Below, piece by piece: positions 1 to 7,518 of a stretch of 43,967 nt of DNA. Position 1 is the first letter of the stretch. The number at the start of each line of letters is the position of its first letter. The position numbers and the translations under genes were made by a program. Source of the stretch: JANLTP01 sp031363055 (lineage in GTDB: Bacteria; Pseudomonadota; Gammaproteobacteria; Burkholderiales; Burkholderiaceae_E). The notes beneath the pieces are model-generated. The model searched no databases, had not been told where the DNA came from, and was given only the letters and a program-made list of their open reading frames with translations. The stretch spans positions 1 to 43,967 of the forward strand of contig JANLTP010000228.1 of the NCBI GenBank assembly GCA_031363055.1, in the 5' to 3' direction.

Positions 1-303
1 TTTGGCAAACATCTCGGTATTCGGTTGCCGGTCATGATGGGCGTGACCTTTGCGGCCGTCGGCCCCATGGTGGCGATGGCGAATGCACAAGGGGGTACTG
101 ATGGTGCGCGCGCCATTTTTGGGGCGATCATCGGTGCCGGCATTATTTCCATTCTGATCGCACCGGTGATCAGTCGCATGCTGAAGTATTTTCCGCCCGT
201 GGTCACTGGCACCATCATCGCCGTCATCGGCATGAGCTTGATGCGCGTTGGCGTCGGTTGGGCGCTTCTTACGGGTTGCGGGCCCCGTCGATCACGACTC
301 TGA
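1..303 (+). pseudogene. NCS2-family nucleobase (xanthine/uracil-type) permease, fragment
   Basis: The reading frame is open from base 1 and encodes part of a nucleobase:cation symporter-2 protein. Visible segments are LPVMMGVTFAAVGPMVAMA, a hydrophobic helix with IFGAIIGAGIISILIAP, and FFP-like YFPPVVTGTIIAVIGMSLM, typical of the middle of xanthine permeases. These proteins import purine bases across the inner membrane with a cation. The family pattern runs to about MRVGVGWA near base 265, where homologues continue for well over 100 residues. Here the frame turns into an unrelated tail (GCGPRRSRL) and stops at 303, inside the 3' end of the convergent TetR gene. The 5' part lies outside the window. 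I infer a deletion or rearrangement junction at about 258-268, so the product is probably nonfunctional. Confidence 0.8.
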
Positions 304-922
304 CCAAGCGTGACGCCGGGGTAATCAGTTCCCCCAGGCGGTCAGCGCGACCATCCTCGATGGCCTGCAAGATCAACTCATTGATCGCGCCGACCAGGCC
401 GGTTGCGTCGGTCTGGGTCAACTCGGTCTGGGTCAGCTCGATCCCGGAGTTCTCCACCGGGCAGTGGCGAGCCACCGCTACGATGAAATCAGCTAATTCG
501 CGGTTAACTCGGCGTCGTGCGGCCAGGCCCTTGGAACCGAGGCCGAGAATCTCGATAAAGAGCGTGCGAAGCAACATCGGATTGATCGCGAGTGCCTGAA
601 AGTAAGCGCTTAGTGCCAGCTCAACCTGCTCATGCCAATCGCGTGAGACATCAACCTGAGTTTTGAGTACTGAAAGAGCGTGAGCGCTAGCTGACTCATA
701 AAGCGCAATGAAGCAGTCATCTTTAGTACTGAAGTGCTCGTAAAAAGTGCGCTTCGAGACGCGCGCATCGGCGGCCAGATCGGCAATGGTGGTGGCGGCG
801 AATCCCTTGCTCGAGCAGGCTTGCGCCATCGCATCGAGCAGGCGGCGCCGATGTTCGCGAACATCCGGATCGGGCGGCGCGAGCTGGGGTGGCGGTGGCG
901 CAGGATTAACGGAGACTTGCAT
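269..922 (-). CDS. TetR/AcrR family transcriptional regulator
   Basis: 217 aa. A proline-rich N-terminal extension (about 20 residues) precedes a TetR DNA-binding domain, with the helix-turn-helix visible as TTIADLAADARVSKRTFYEHF followed by STKDDCFIALYE. The remaining all-helical region is the usual ligand-binding and dimerisation domain. It is transcribed divergently from the ferritin-like hydrolase gene at 1141. The intergenic region holds two copies of GGTACTnnnnnGTACC, the likely operators, so it probably represses that gene and itself; this is inferred from layout. The C-terminal half contains a duplicated LTQTE/LTQTD encoded by a 15-bp tandem repeat. The 3' end overlaps the broken permease frame. 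The ATG at 922 is the start; the ligand cannot be told from sequence. Confidence 0.88.
   Translation of the reverse strand: MQVSVNPAPPPPQLAPPDPDVREHRRRLLDAMAQACSSKGFAATTIADLAADARVSKRTFYEHFSTKDDCFIALYESASAHALSVLKTQVDVSRDWHEQVELALSAYFQALAINPMLLRTLFIEILGLGSKGLAARRRVNRELADFIVAVARHCPVENSGIELTQTELTQTDATGLVGAINELILQAIEDGRADRLGELITPASRLVRVVIDGARNP
410..439 (-). repeat. 15-bp tandem duplication inside the TetR gene
   Basis: Two adjacent 15-bp units (410-424 and 425-439) differ at one base (GGTCTGGGTCAACTC and GGTCTGGGTCAGCTC). They are in frame and duplicate five residues (LTQTE, LTQTD) in the ligand-binding domain of the regulator, so the frame is kept. Confidence 0.85.
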
Positions 923-994
923 GGGCCAAGTAAACGACTCAGTGACTGGGTGAGGACAGTACTTCGATATTGTCGCCCAAAACTGTCGAGCGTT

Positions 995-1054
995 GGTACT
1001 TGACAGTACCGGACGCTAGGTGGCATTATTGAAAGAACGGTACTATTCGGTACC
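995..1054 (+). promoter_or_regulatory. Paired TetR-type operators overlapping a promoter
   Basis: Two 16-bp elements of the form GGTACTnnnnnGTACC lie at 995-1010 and 1039-1054, 44 bp apart centre to centre. A TTGACA hexamer at 1000-1005 lies inside the first element, and a weak -10 candidate CATTAT at 1024-1029 follows with an 18-bp spacer. The second element would sit at or just after the transcription start. Binding of the divergent TetR protein would block this promoter. The repeats are seen directly; the regulator assignment is inferred from adjacency. Confidence 0.6.
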
Positions 1055-1140
1055 AAGCGTTGAATTCGTATCCAGTCCTGATTCACTGCTTGACTGCTTT
1101 ACGATTACTGATCCCTTGATATATCAGGAGTAAATACCGC

Positions 1141-1968
1141 ATGACCCAACTCACCATCCGCCGTCTACTGATCGATCTGAGCACACCGTTCGAGCGTCGC
1201 TGGAATGGCGGTGACGCGTTTCGAAGCGCGTTTTTCAATGCGCTGTCCATGAGCTTTCCGGTCGGTGAGCAATTCTTCATCGATTCAGTTCGCAATGTCG
1301 TCAAGACGCTGCCGGCCGACGCCCAGAAAGCGTTGGCAGCGGATCTCGCCGGCTTTGTCGGCCAGGAAGCGACCCACCGCCGAATCCACTCGCTGTACAA
1401 CCAGCACCTGGTCACCCAGGGTTACATAAACACTTGGGAGTCGCGCATTATCAAGCGTCTCAAGAATTTTGAAGGCATGGACCCGCGACATCCGCTGGCG
1501 GTCACCGCCGCCAACGAACATTTCACCGCTGTGTTTGCTGAACATCTGCTGACGCACCCGCAGGCGCTCGAAAATGCCGCGCCGCGCTTGCAGACCCTGT
1601 GGCTTTGGCATGCTTCCGAAGAGTCGGAGCATCGCAGCGTCGCGTTTGATGCTTATGAGGCCGCCGGCGGCTCGAACGCCTGGCGTCGACGCTGGATGCT
1701 GACGGTGACGTTCTTCTTCCTGACGGATGTCATGCGCCAAACCGTCGCCAACCTCGCGCATGACGGCCAGCTCTGGCGCTGGAGTACCTGGAAAAGTGGC
1801 TATCAGTTCTTGCTGGGCCGCTCACATGGTTTATTGCGCCATTCGTTTCGCCCGTGGCTGACCTATTTCAAGGCGGATTTTCATCCCGAGCAATACGGTG
1901 GTGAGCGTGGCGAGCAATGGTTGTCTGAGAATCAGGCACAGTTCAAGCCGGTCGGACAGGCTGCCTGA
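1141..1968 (+). CDS. Ferritin-like predicted metal-dependent hydrolase (PF10118 family)
   Basis: 275 aa, the usual length for this family (COG3687). Candidate di-metal ligands are spread over a helical bundle: E43 in FPVGEQFF, E76 and H79 in GQEATHRRIH, E126/H127 in NEHF, and E160/E163/H164 in HASEESEHRSVAFD. The spacing resembles ferritin-like diiron proteins. A hydrophobic stretch near residues 185-195 may associate with the membrane. The ATG at 1141 has a good Shine-Dalgarno (AGGAG). The family is called metal-dependent hydrolase, but its reaction is poorly established, and members often lie beside TetR regulators as here. The two operators upstream suggest inducible expression by a hydrophobic compound; that part is inference. 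Confidence 0.85.
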   Translation: MTQLTIRRLLIDLSTPFERRWNGGDAFRSAFFNALSMSFPVGEQFFIDSVRNVVKTLPADAQKALAADLAGFVGQEATHRRIHSLYNQHLVTQGYINTWESRIIKRLKNFEGMDPRHPLAVTAANEHFTAVFAEHLLTHPQALENAAPRLQTLWLWHASEESEHRSVAFDAYEAAGGSNAWRRRWMLTVTFFFLTDVMRQTVANLAHDGQLWRWSTWKSGYQFLLGRSHGLLRHSFRPWLTYFKADFHPEQYGGERGEQWLSENQAQFKPVGQAA

Positions 1969-2043
1969 ATCTCGCGCGGGCGCTTGCGCGTCATAGTGCT
2001 TGTCACTATAGTTCTAGCCAGACTAGACAGAATTGGGCGAAGC

Positions 2044-2286
2044 ATGGGTTCGACTTGGCAGATTCAAGAGGCGAAAAACCGTTTCAGCGAATTGATCGAG
2101 AAGACGCTCGCGAGTGGGCCGCAAATAATTACTTATCACGGCAAGCCTGTGGTCAAAGTGGTCGCGCTCACGGCTTCGGAATCACGGGCCGCAATGCCTG
2201 ATGACGGATTCCTCGCACTTCTCCTGGGTGCGCCGAAGATCGGCGCTATCGAATCCCCGCGCAGATCAAGTCGACGCATTACGTAG
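2044..2286 (+). CDS. Phd/YefM-type antitoxin
   Basis: 80 aa from the ATG at 2044 (an upstream in-frame start at 1984 adds residues not typical of the family). WQIQEAKNRFSELIEKTL is the classic Phd/YefM N-terminal DNA-binding part, followed by GPQIITYHGKPVVKVVAL. The C-terminal tail (ESPRRSSRRIT) resembles the basic end of antitoxins paired with FitB/VapC-like PIN toxins. Such antitoxins neutralise the toxin and autorepress the operon. The cognate toxin gene is missing: only its last codons remain directly downstream (2287-2379). This is therefore an orphaned antitoxin. It could still be expressed and could cross-neutralise a related toxin, which is speculation. Confidence 0.82.
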   Translation: MGSTWQIQEAKNRFSELIEKTLASGPQIITYHGKPVVKVVALTASESRAAMPDDGFLALLLGAPKIGAIESPRRSSRRIT

Positions 2287-2379
2287 CGATGTAGTGCACG
2301 CATACTCGCAACCGACGATACCGACATGAAGCATTTCAGCGACTCAGGGATCGACTTGCTGAATCCTTGTGCGCTATAG
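2287..2379 (+). pseudogene. C-terminal relic of a PIN-domain (VapC/FitB-like) toxin
   Basis: Directly after the antitoxin stop, the same frame reads ARILATDDTDMKHFSDSG then IDLLNPCAL and a stop at 2377-2379. This matches the end of PIN-domain toxins, where the pattern is roughly LATRNxxDFxxxGIxLxNPW. The N-terminal two thirds with the catalytic acidic residues, and the start codon, are absent. The simplest reading is a deletion that fused the end of the antitoxin gene to the end of the toxin gene. Too short for automatic gene callers. Confidence 0.65.
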
Positions 2380-2420
2380 ATTCAGAATATTGAAAGCACC
2401 TGGCCACCCGCGCCGAACGT

Positions 2421-2930
2421 TCATGTCCGGTCAGTGCGGACCGCGATAAGATCTTCGCTGGTAAATTCATAAGCCCGACCGAAGCCGGCGTTCAGATTGG
2501 CTCGAATAAATGACACGCGCCAGAATGCGAAATCGCCGAAGTCTGCATAAAGCGCGGATTTTGGATGAGCGGTCAAATACAGCGCCTTCGCTGATTCATG
2601 CTCTGCGCTGTCGCGTAGCAACTGATGCGCCTGGCCGATCAAGGTAATTCGCGGGTAAGTCAGCGGGTCGCCCGCGCCGGGTTCGCCGCACAGCAGAGAA
2701 CAGCGCGAGTCGTGCATCAAGGCCTGCGTGTGCGCCGATAATTGCGATAACAGCAGCAGGGCATCGCCCTGTGGATCGATTGTCAGAACAACCCGAGTCG
2801 CTTGCGGATGACCGCTTGTGGGTTCGAGTGTCGCCAGCGCCGCAAAGGTAGCCTCATGCATCAGTCGATAGCAAAGTGAGCGCGCCTTGGCGTCGACCAC
2901 CTGACGTAGGGACTTGGGTTCCTGGCTCAT
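2421..2930 (-). CDS. HugZ-like / pyridoxamine 5'-phosphate oxidase-fold protein
   Basis: 169 aa. The split-barrel flavin-binding fold is suggested by ATFAALATLEPTSGHPQATRV, then ALLLLSQLSAHTQALMHDSRCSLL and DPLTYPRITLIGQAH, a pattern shared by HugZ haem-utilisation proteins and PNPOx-like proteins. The C-terminal HYPKSALYADFGDFAFWRV-like segment (AHPKSALYADFGDF) is also typical. It lacks the C-terminal DUF2470 domain of full HugZ proteins (about 240 aa), so it is the short form. A role in haem or flavin chemistry is possible, but the substrate cannot be assigned. It is divergent from the flavoprotein gene at 2989, with 58 bp between them for both promoters. Confidence 0.78.
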   Translation of the reverse strand: MSQEPKSLRQVVDAKARSLCYRLMHEATFAALATLEPTSGHPQATRVVLTIDPQGDALLLLSQLSAHTQALMHDSRCSLLCGEPGAGDPLTYPRITLIGQAHQLLRDSAEHESAKALYLTAHPKSALYADFGDFAFWRVSFIRANLNAGFGRAYEFTSEDLIAVRTDRT

Positions 2931-2988
2931 TTCGTTCGCGTAACTTTACTCATTTCGCGCCTCCCGCGCCAGACACTACACTACCTGC

Positions 2989-4242
2989 TTGAAAAAATTC
3001 GATCTCATCATTATCGGGGCTGGCGCTGCAGGCCTTTTCTGTGCTTCGGTCGCGGGTCAACGGGGCGCTCGGGTCGCACTCCTCGATCACAGTGAAAAAC
3101 TGGCCGAGAAAATTCGCATCTCGGGCGGCGGACGATGCAACTTTACCAATGTCGATGCCGGTCTTCACGACCGCTTCGTTTCAACTCAACCACGTTTTGC
3201 GCGCGCCGCCTTGCGTATTTATCCGCCGCGCCGGTTCATCGATCTGGTGCAACAGTACCGTATTCCGTTTCACGAAAAACATCGTGGGCAATTGTTCTGC
3301 GATCAATCGAGCGAGCAGATCATCAATATGCTGCGTACCGAATGCGAGCGTGGTGGCGTCAGCTTGCTTCGGCCAGTCACCGTGTCTGCCTTGCGACATA
3401 CTGACGTGTACGAGTTGGGCACCTCGGCAGGGCCGTTGTCGGCACCGGCGCTGGTGATTGCAACCGGCGGTCTGTCGATACCGAAAATTGGCGCCAGCGA
3501 TTTTGCCTACCGGATCGCCAGGCAGTTTGCGCTCAAGCTCATCGACCCTCGGCCGGGGCTCGTGCCGTTGACGTTCGACGAACAGGCCTGGGGCAAGATG
3601 AGTGAACTCGCGGGGCTGTCCGTTGAAGTCGATATTGAAGTGAAGGGTAAAGCCTCGGCGACACGCTTTCGCGAGGATATGTTGTTCACCCATCGTGGCC
3701 TGTCTGGCCCGGCGATCTTGCAAATATCGAACTTCTGGTCGGCCGGCGACAGCCTGCAGATCGATCTGGCAGGTGGCCAGGATCTCGAACAATTGCTGTT
3801 GCAGACGAAGGTCAGCAGTCGCCAGAATCTGGCGCCGGCGATCATTCAGGCACTCGCGCAAAAAATGCCTCGGCGGCTGATCTCGACCTGGCTCGATGCC
3901 TCCGCGTTTGCAGCCGACGCCCAGCGAAAAATCGCGGAGTTGCCCAACAAGCATCTGGTTTCGCTGGTGCAGGCCTTGCGGCAATGGCCAGTTTCACCAA
4001 CCGGAACAGAAGGTTACCGAAAAGCCGAGGTTACGCTCGGCGGCGTCGACACTCATGAACTCGATCCGGTCAGCTTACAGGTCAAGCGTCAGCCCGGGTT
4101 ATTTTTTATCGGTGAAGCGGTTGATGTAACCGGTTGGCTGGGCGGCTATAACTTTCAGTGGGCCTGGGCCTCCGGTTATGGAGCCGCGATGGCGGTGACC
4201 GCGAAGTCCGAGAATGCGAAGTCCGTGACCGCGAAGTCCTGA
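2989..4242 (+). CDS. HI0933/YhiN-family FAD-dependent oxidoreductase
   Basis: 417 aa. The N-terminus carries a dinucleotide-binding motif, DLIIIGAGAAGLFCASVAGQ, followed by KIRISGGGRCNFTN, the hallmark of the HI0933 (BaiN/YhiN) flavoprotein family. Near the C-terminus GLFFIGEAVDVTGWLGGYNFQWAWASG is the second conserved FAD motif. Cytosolic; the substrate for most members is unknown. The start is a TTG at 2989, chosen because the family sequence begins there; no clear ribosome binding site is visible. The last 15 residues are an odd Ala/Lys/Ser tail from a 3 x 15-bp repeat. It is the first gene of a run of four same-strand genes (gaps of 15, 20 and 14 bp). Confidence 0.88.
   Translation: MKKFDLIIIGAGAAGLFCASVAGQRGARVALLDHSEKLAEKIRISGGGRCNFTNVDAGLHDRFVSTQPRFARAALRIYPPRRFIDLVQQYRIPFHEKHRGQLFCDQSSEQIINMLRTECERGGVSLLRPVTVSALRHTDVYELGTSAGPLSAPALVIATGGLSIPKIGASDFAYRIARQFALKLIDPRPGLVPLTFDEQAWGKMSELAGLSVEVDIEVKGKASATRFREDMLFTHRGLSGPAILQISNFWSAGDSLQIDLAGGQDLEQLLLQTKVSSRQNLAPAIIQALAQKMPRRLISTWLDASAFAADAQRKIAELPNKHLVSLVQALRQWPVSPTGTEGYRKAEVTLGGVDTHELDPVSLQVKRQPGLFFIGEAVDVTGWLGGYNFQWAWASGYGAAMAVTAKSENAKSVTAKS
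4195..4239 (+). repeat. 3 x 15-bp repeat at the 3' end of the flavoprotein gene
   Basis: Three consecutive 15-bp units end the coding sequence. Units 1 and 3 are identical (GTGACCGCGAAGTCC) and unit 2 is GAGAATGCGAAGTCC. They encode VTAKS-ENAKS-VTAKS just before the stop. In-frame slippage would change only the tail length. Confidence 0.85.
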
Positions 4243-4257
4243 AGAAGGAAATGTTCA

Positions 4258-5127
4258 GTGAAAACCAGCCAGTCTGAGTACCTTGAAATTCGCGGTCTCA
4301 AATATCACTGCCGGACCTGGGGTAGTCGCCCCAGTCCCTGCATCGTATTTCTGCACGGTTTTCAGGACGTGTCGGCATCCTGGCAGTTCACCGTCGATGC
4401 CCTGAGTCAAGACTGGTTTGTGGTCGCGCCCGATTGGCGCGGTTATGGGCTGAGCCAGTGGAGTGGCTCGGACAGCTACTGGTTCCCGGACTTGCTGGGC
4501 GACCTCGACTTCTTGCTCGAGCATTATTTCCCGGATAGCCCGGCGCGCGTGGTGGCACACAGTTTGGGAGCGCATGTGGCCGCTATCTACGCCGGCGTGA
4601 GGCCGGATCGCGTCAGTCATTTTGTCAATGTCGACGGCTTTGGGCCGACGGTCATGCGTCAAGACCCGGCACCGAGGCGCATGGCTAAATGGTTGGCGCA
4701 ATTGCATGACGATACTTCGCAACGCCCCTACGTCGACTTTGATGAATTTGCACTGCGCATGCAATCAGAGAACCAGCGGCTCACCGATGAGCGCGCGCGC
4801 TTCCTGGTTCAGCACTGGGGACAGGCACTAGCCGATGGCAGCGTCGAGCGTCGCGCTGACCCGGCGCACAAGCGTATCAACCCGTCGCCGTTCCTGTCAG
4901 AGGACATGATTGCCTGCTGGCGTCAGACGAGTGCAGCAGTGTTGTGGATTGATGGCGAACAGTCCGGTTTGATGGCGCGATTTGCCGGTATGCCGCAAGA
5001 ATTCGATAATCGCCGCGCTGCCTATGAACACCTGCAAATCGAAACGATCGACGATGCCGGACATAATGTGCATCATGACCAACCCGAACGGCTGGCCGCA
5101 GTGATTGAGCGATTTCTACGTCGATAA
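4258..5127 (+). CDS. Alpha/beta hydrolase
   Basis: 289 aa alpha/beta-hydrolase fold. The oxyanion-hole region is FLHGFQDVSASW (HG at 33-34), the nucleophile elbow is AHSLGAH with Ser102, and the catalytic His is H269 in DDAGHNVHHDQP. The acid is probably in the VLWIDGEQS segment. APDWRGYGLS is also a standard family motif. The start is GTG at 4258, behind an AGAAGGA Shine-Dalgarno. It follows the flavoprotein gene by 15 bp and precedes the GlcG-like gene by 20 bp, so it is probably co-transcribed with them and with the FAH-family hydrolase. That set looks like a small-molecule degradation module, but the ester or C-C bond substrate is not identifiable. Confidence 0.88.
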   Translation: MKTSQSEYLEIRGLKYHCRTWGSRPSPCIVFLHGFQDVSASWQFTVDALSQDWFVVAPDWRGYGLSQWSGSDSYWFPDLLGDLDFLLEHYFPDSPARVVAHSLGAHVAAIYAGVRPDRVSHFVNVDGFGPTVMRQDPAPRRMAKWLAQLHDDTSQRPYVDFDEFALRMQSENQRLTDERARFLVQHWGQALADGSVERRADPAHKRINPSPFLSEDMIACWRQTSAAVLWIDGEQSGLMARFAGMPQEFDNRRAAYEHLQIETIDDAGHNVHHDQPERLAAVIERFLRR

Positions 5128-5147
5128 CCACTAGAGGAATAGGACTT

Positions 5148-5573
5148 ATGACCCGACTTACCCTGGCGCAAGCCAACCAGATTATTGAAGGAGCGCTCAA
5201 GCATTCCAAAGCGCGCGGCTTCAAGCCGATGGGCGTGACGGTGGTTGATGATGGCGGCAACATCAAAGCTTTCCAACGCGATGATAACGCCACCATGTTT
5301 CGCTTCGAGATTTCGCTCGGCAAGGCCTGGGCCTCGGTCGGCATGGGTGCCGCCAGCCGTGTATTGTTCGATCGTGCCAAAGACAATCCGAACTTTTTCG
5401 TGAGCTTGGCGGCGTCTTCGCAAGGTCGGTTTCTGGCGCAGACCGGCGCCGTATTGATCAAGGATGCGGCCGGCAATATTCTCGGCGCGGCGGGGGCCAG
5501 CGGCGGCACCGGCGATGAAGATGAGGAAATTTGTGCGGCCGGTATCAAGGCTGCGGGTCTGGTTGTAGGCTGA
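5148..5573 (+). CDS. GlcG/HbpS-family protein (DUF336)
   Basis: 141 aa, full length for the GlcG/HbpS family. Recognisable segments are LTLAQANQIIEGALKHSKARG, GVTVVDDGGNIKAFQRDDNA and the C-terminal GAVLIKDAAGNILGAAGASG followed by GDEDEEICAAGIKA. HbpS binds haem in Streptomyces; GlcG is an uncharacterised protein of glycolate operons; many members sit in catabolic operons as small auxiliary proteins, as here between an alpha/beta hydrolase and an FAH-family enzyme. The ATG at 5148 has a GAGGAATAGGA-type ribosome binding site. The exact function is unknown. Confidence 0.87.
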   Translation: MTRLTLAQANQIIEGALKHSKARGFKPMGVTVVDDGGNIKAFQRDDNATMFRFEISLGKAWASVGMGAASRVLFDRAKDNPNFFVSLAASSQGRFLAQTGAVLIKDAAGNILGAAGASGGTGDEDEEICAAGIKAAGLVVG

Positions 5574-5587
5574 ACGGAGAATCAAAA

Positions 5588-6457
5588 ATGAGAATAGCGA
5601 GTTTTCGTGCTGAAGGTAGTGTGCGCGTCGGATTGATCGACGGCGATCAGATCATCGATGTGCAAAAAGCCAATCCGAAGTTGGCCATCGATTTGCGCAG
5701 TGGCTTGCACAGTGGCCCGTCTTATCTGGCTGCGCTCGGCGCGGTGCTGAAATCGGCCGGATCAGAAACCCGTCGCCCCTTGAACGGATTGAGCTTCGCA
5801 CCGCTGATCGCCAATCCGGGCAAGATTATTTGTCTGGGACTTAATTACTACGATCATGCAATGGAAGGCGGTCATCCGCCCCCCGAATATCCGGCATTTT
5901 TTCTGCGCACGGCGACCTCTCTTATTGCCGCAGGCGCACCGGTCATTCGACCGCGCGTATCTGAAAAGCTCGATTATGAGGCCGAGCTGGCCGTCATCGT
6001 CGGCAAGGGCGGTCGCCACATCAGCAAGGCCACTGCACTGGAACATGTTGCCGGCTACAGTTGCTTTAATGATGTGTCGGTACGCGACTATCAACGCCGC
6101 ACTACACAATGGACCGTCGGCAAAAACTTCGACGACAGCGGCCCGTTCGGTCCCTGGATGGTCACGCCGGACGCACTGCCGCCGGGTGCGGCGGGACTGT
6201 CCATTCAAAGTCGGCTGAACGGCCAGGTCATGCAGAACTCGAACACCTCGCTCATGATGTGCGATGTCGTCAACGCGATCTTCCTGCTCAGCGAATGCAT
6301 GACCCTGGATGCCGGTGATGTGATCGTCATGGGCACACCGGCCGGCGTCGGTTGGGCCCGCAAGCCACCAGTGTTCATGAAGCAAGGCGATACGATTGAA
6401 GTTGAGATTGAGCGGATCGGGGTGTTGAGTAACCCGGTGATGAACGAGGCCGGTTAG
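5588..6457 (+). CDS. Fumarylacetoacetate hydrolase (FAH) family protein
   Basis: 289 aa from the ATG at 5588 (GGAGA ribosome binding site 9 bases upstream); an in-frame upstream extension to 5531 overlaps the previous gene and is not needed. The FAH catalytic domain begins at KIICLGLNYYDHAMEGG. Metal ligands are E131 and E133 in LDYEAELAVIVG and D162 in CFNDVSVRDYQ. KNFDDSGPFGPWMVT and the C-terminal GDVIVMGTPAGVG are also conserved. Such enzymes hydrolyse or hydrate beta-diketo or 2-keto acids, often in aromatic or sugar-acid degradation, in the cytosol with Mg2+ or Mn2+. It is the last gene of the four-gene run, and its stop lies inside the heptamer repeat. Confidence 0.88.
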   Translation: MRIASFRAEGSVRVGLIDGDQIIDVQKANPKLAIDLRSGLHSGPSYLAALGAVLKSAGSETRRPLNGLSFAPLIANPGKIICLGLNYYDHAMEGGHPPPEYPAFFLRTATSLIAAGAPVIRPRVSEKLDYEAELAVIVGKGGRHISKATALEHVAGYSCFNDVSVRDYQRRTTQWTVGKNFDDSGPFGPWMVTPDALPPGAAGLSIQSRLNGQVMQNSNTSLMMCDVVNAIFLLSECMTLDAGDVIVMGTPAGVGWARKPPVFMKQGDTIEVEIERIGVLSNPVMNEAG

Positions 6458-6509
6458 CGATTAGTGATTAGCGAGTAGCGATTAGCGATTAGCGTTTAGC
6501 GTTTAGCGG
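6454..6509 (+). repeat. Heptanucleotide tandem repeat (TTAGCGA)8
   Basis: Eight head-to-tail 7-bp units with consensus TTAGCGA run from 6454 to 6509. Variants include TTAGTGA, GTAGCGA, TTAGCGT and TTAGCGG. The array contains the stop codon of the FAH gene and fills the whole gap to the convergent MBL-hydrolase stop (6510-6512). In one strand every unit carries TAG. It offers stop codons in multiple frames and could expand or contract by slippage without touching either protein. Confidence 0.88.
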
Positions 6510-7418
6510 TCACCGGGTCAGGTGCAGCACTTCACCCGTTTCGAGAATGCGCGCCTGGGTATCGGCGGCGGTCGTCTTGACCGCCTTCAAGAAGCGCTCG
6601 GGTGTGCCGTCGTAACCCAAAATGAACGTATCCGTAAACCAACTGCCCTTGAATCGGTAGTGCATCGGCACAGCAACTTCCGCGGCCAGCAGTCCTGCCA
6701 ACTCCGCCGCCTCTTCGGGGTTCATGACCACCTGTTCGCCCAGCACGCGCAGTCCATTGACGGACAGCAAGGCCAATTGGATGGACGGGAATCGCTTGGG
6801 CAATTCACGCAGTTCAGGAATCAGTTTTGAGTCGCCGCCGAAGTAGACCGTCGAGCCGTTCGCTTGTATGATGAAAGTGATTTCAGGCACTTTGTGGGCC
6901 GCTGGTGCGGCGGTGATGGTCAAGGGGCCGATCACCACCGATTCCCAGGGACGCAACTCGCGCACGTCAGAGAATCCGGCGGCGCGCGCCGCGTCCACCA
7001 TGTCCGGCCCGACCAGAAGCGGCACCGTCTTGTCAGGATAACGCGCCATCGACTTGATATCGAAATGATCATAGTGCGCATGGCTCGCCACGATGGCGGT
7101 CAACTTTGGCAGTTGCTCGACCGCCATCGCGAGCGGCTCGCCTTGGTGGTAATGCGTCTTCTCACTGAACCAGGGGTCGGTCAGGACTTTGGCGTTACCA
7201 AAGTCGAGTAGTACCGAGGCATGCCCAATGCGGGTAACACTCAACGGGCTTGAGTTGCTTGGCGTTGGACGCAAGGTTAGAGATTGAGCAGGCGGCGTTG
7301 TGCCGGAGCGTACCGGCGCGGGCGTAAGAGGCGCGATGAAAAACGATGCAGCCAGCGCGGCGATGGCGCAGGCGAGGAATATGGCGGTCAACAGCAGCAG
7401 GCGGAATTTGAGCTTCAA
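6510..7418 (-). CDS. MBL-fold metallo-hydrolase, membrane-anchored or exported
   Basis: 302 aa. Residues 5-30 form a hydrophobic signal or anchor, then a Pro/Ser/Thr-rich linker. The metallo-beta-lactamase fold starts near VTRIGHASVLLDFG. Zinc ligands are visible in ASHAHYDHFD (H113, H115, D117, H118), PAAHKVPE, YFGGDSKL and the late VPMHYRFKGSW. This is the UlaG / NAPE-PLD-like lineage (L-ascorbate-6-phosphate lactonase, phospholipase D-like). The start is a TTG at 7418 with a strong GGAGGG ribosome binding site. The anchor suggests periplasmic action. Substrate unknown. It is followed upstream, on the same strand, by the Crp/Fnr regulator gene, which may control it. Confidence 0.86.
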   Translation of the reverse strand: MKLKFRLLLLTAIFLACAIAALAASFFIAPLTPAPVRSGTTPPAQSLTLRPTPSNSSPLSVTRIGHASVLLDFGNAKVLTDPWFSEKTHYHQGEPLAMAVEQLPKLTAIVASHAHYDHFDIKSMARYPDKTVPLLVGPDMVDAARAAGFSDVRELRPWESVVIGPLTITAAPAAHKVPEITFIIQANGSTVYFGGDSKLIPELRELPKRFPSIQLALLSVNGLRVLGEQVVMNPEEAAELAGLLAAEVAVPMHYRFKGSWFTDTFILGYDGTPERFLKAVKTTAADTQARILETGEVLHLTR

Positions 7419-7518
7419 GGGAACCCTCCAGTGATTGCGTTTCAGAATCAGTCTGAAGGGTCAGTGCGAGGCTGTCATTCACCTAGGTTAAGAATGCACT
7501 GGACAGGCAGGCTCCAGC

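Noticed and set aside
6454..6509. Heptamer array as a CRISPR array or origin iteron set
   Set aside because: Units are only 7 bp with no spacers, and there are no initiator genes or DnaA-box-like elements around it.
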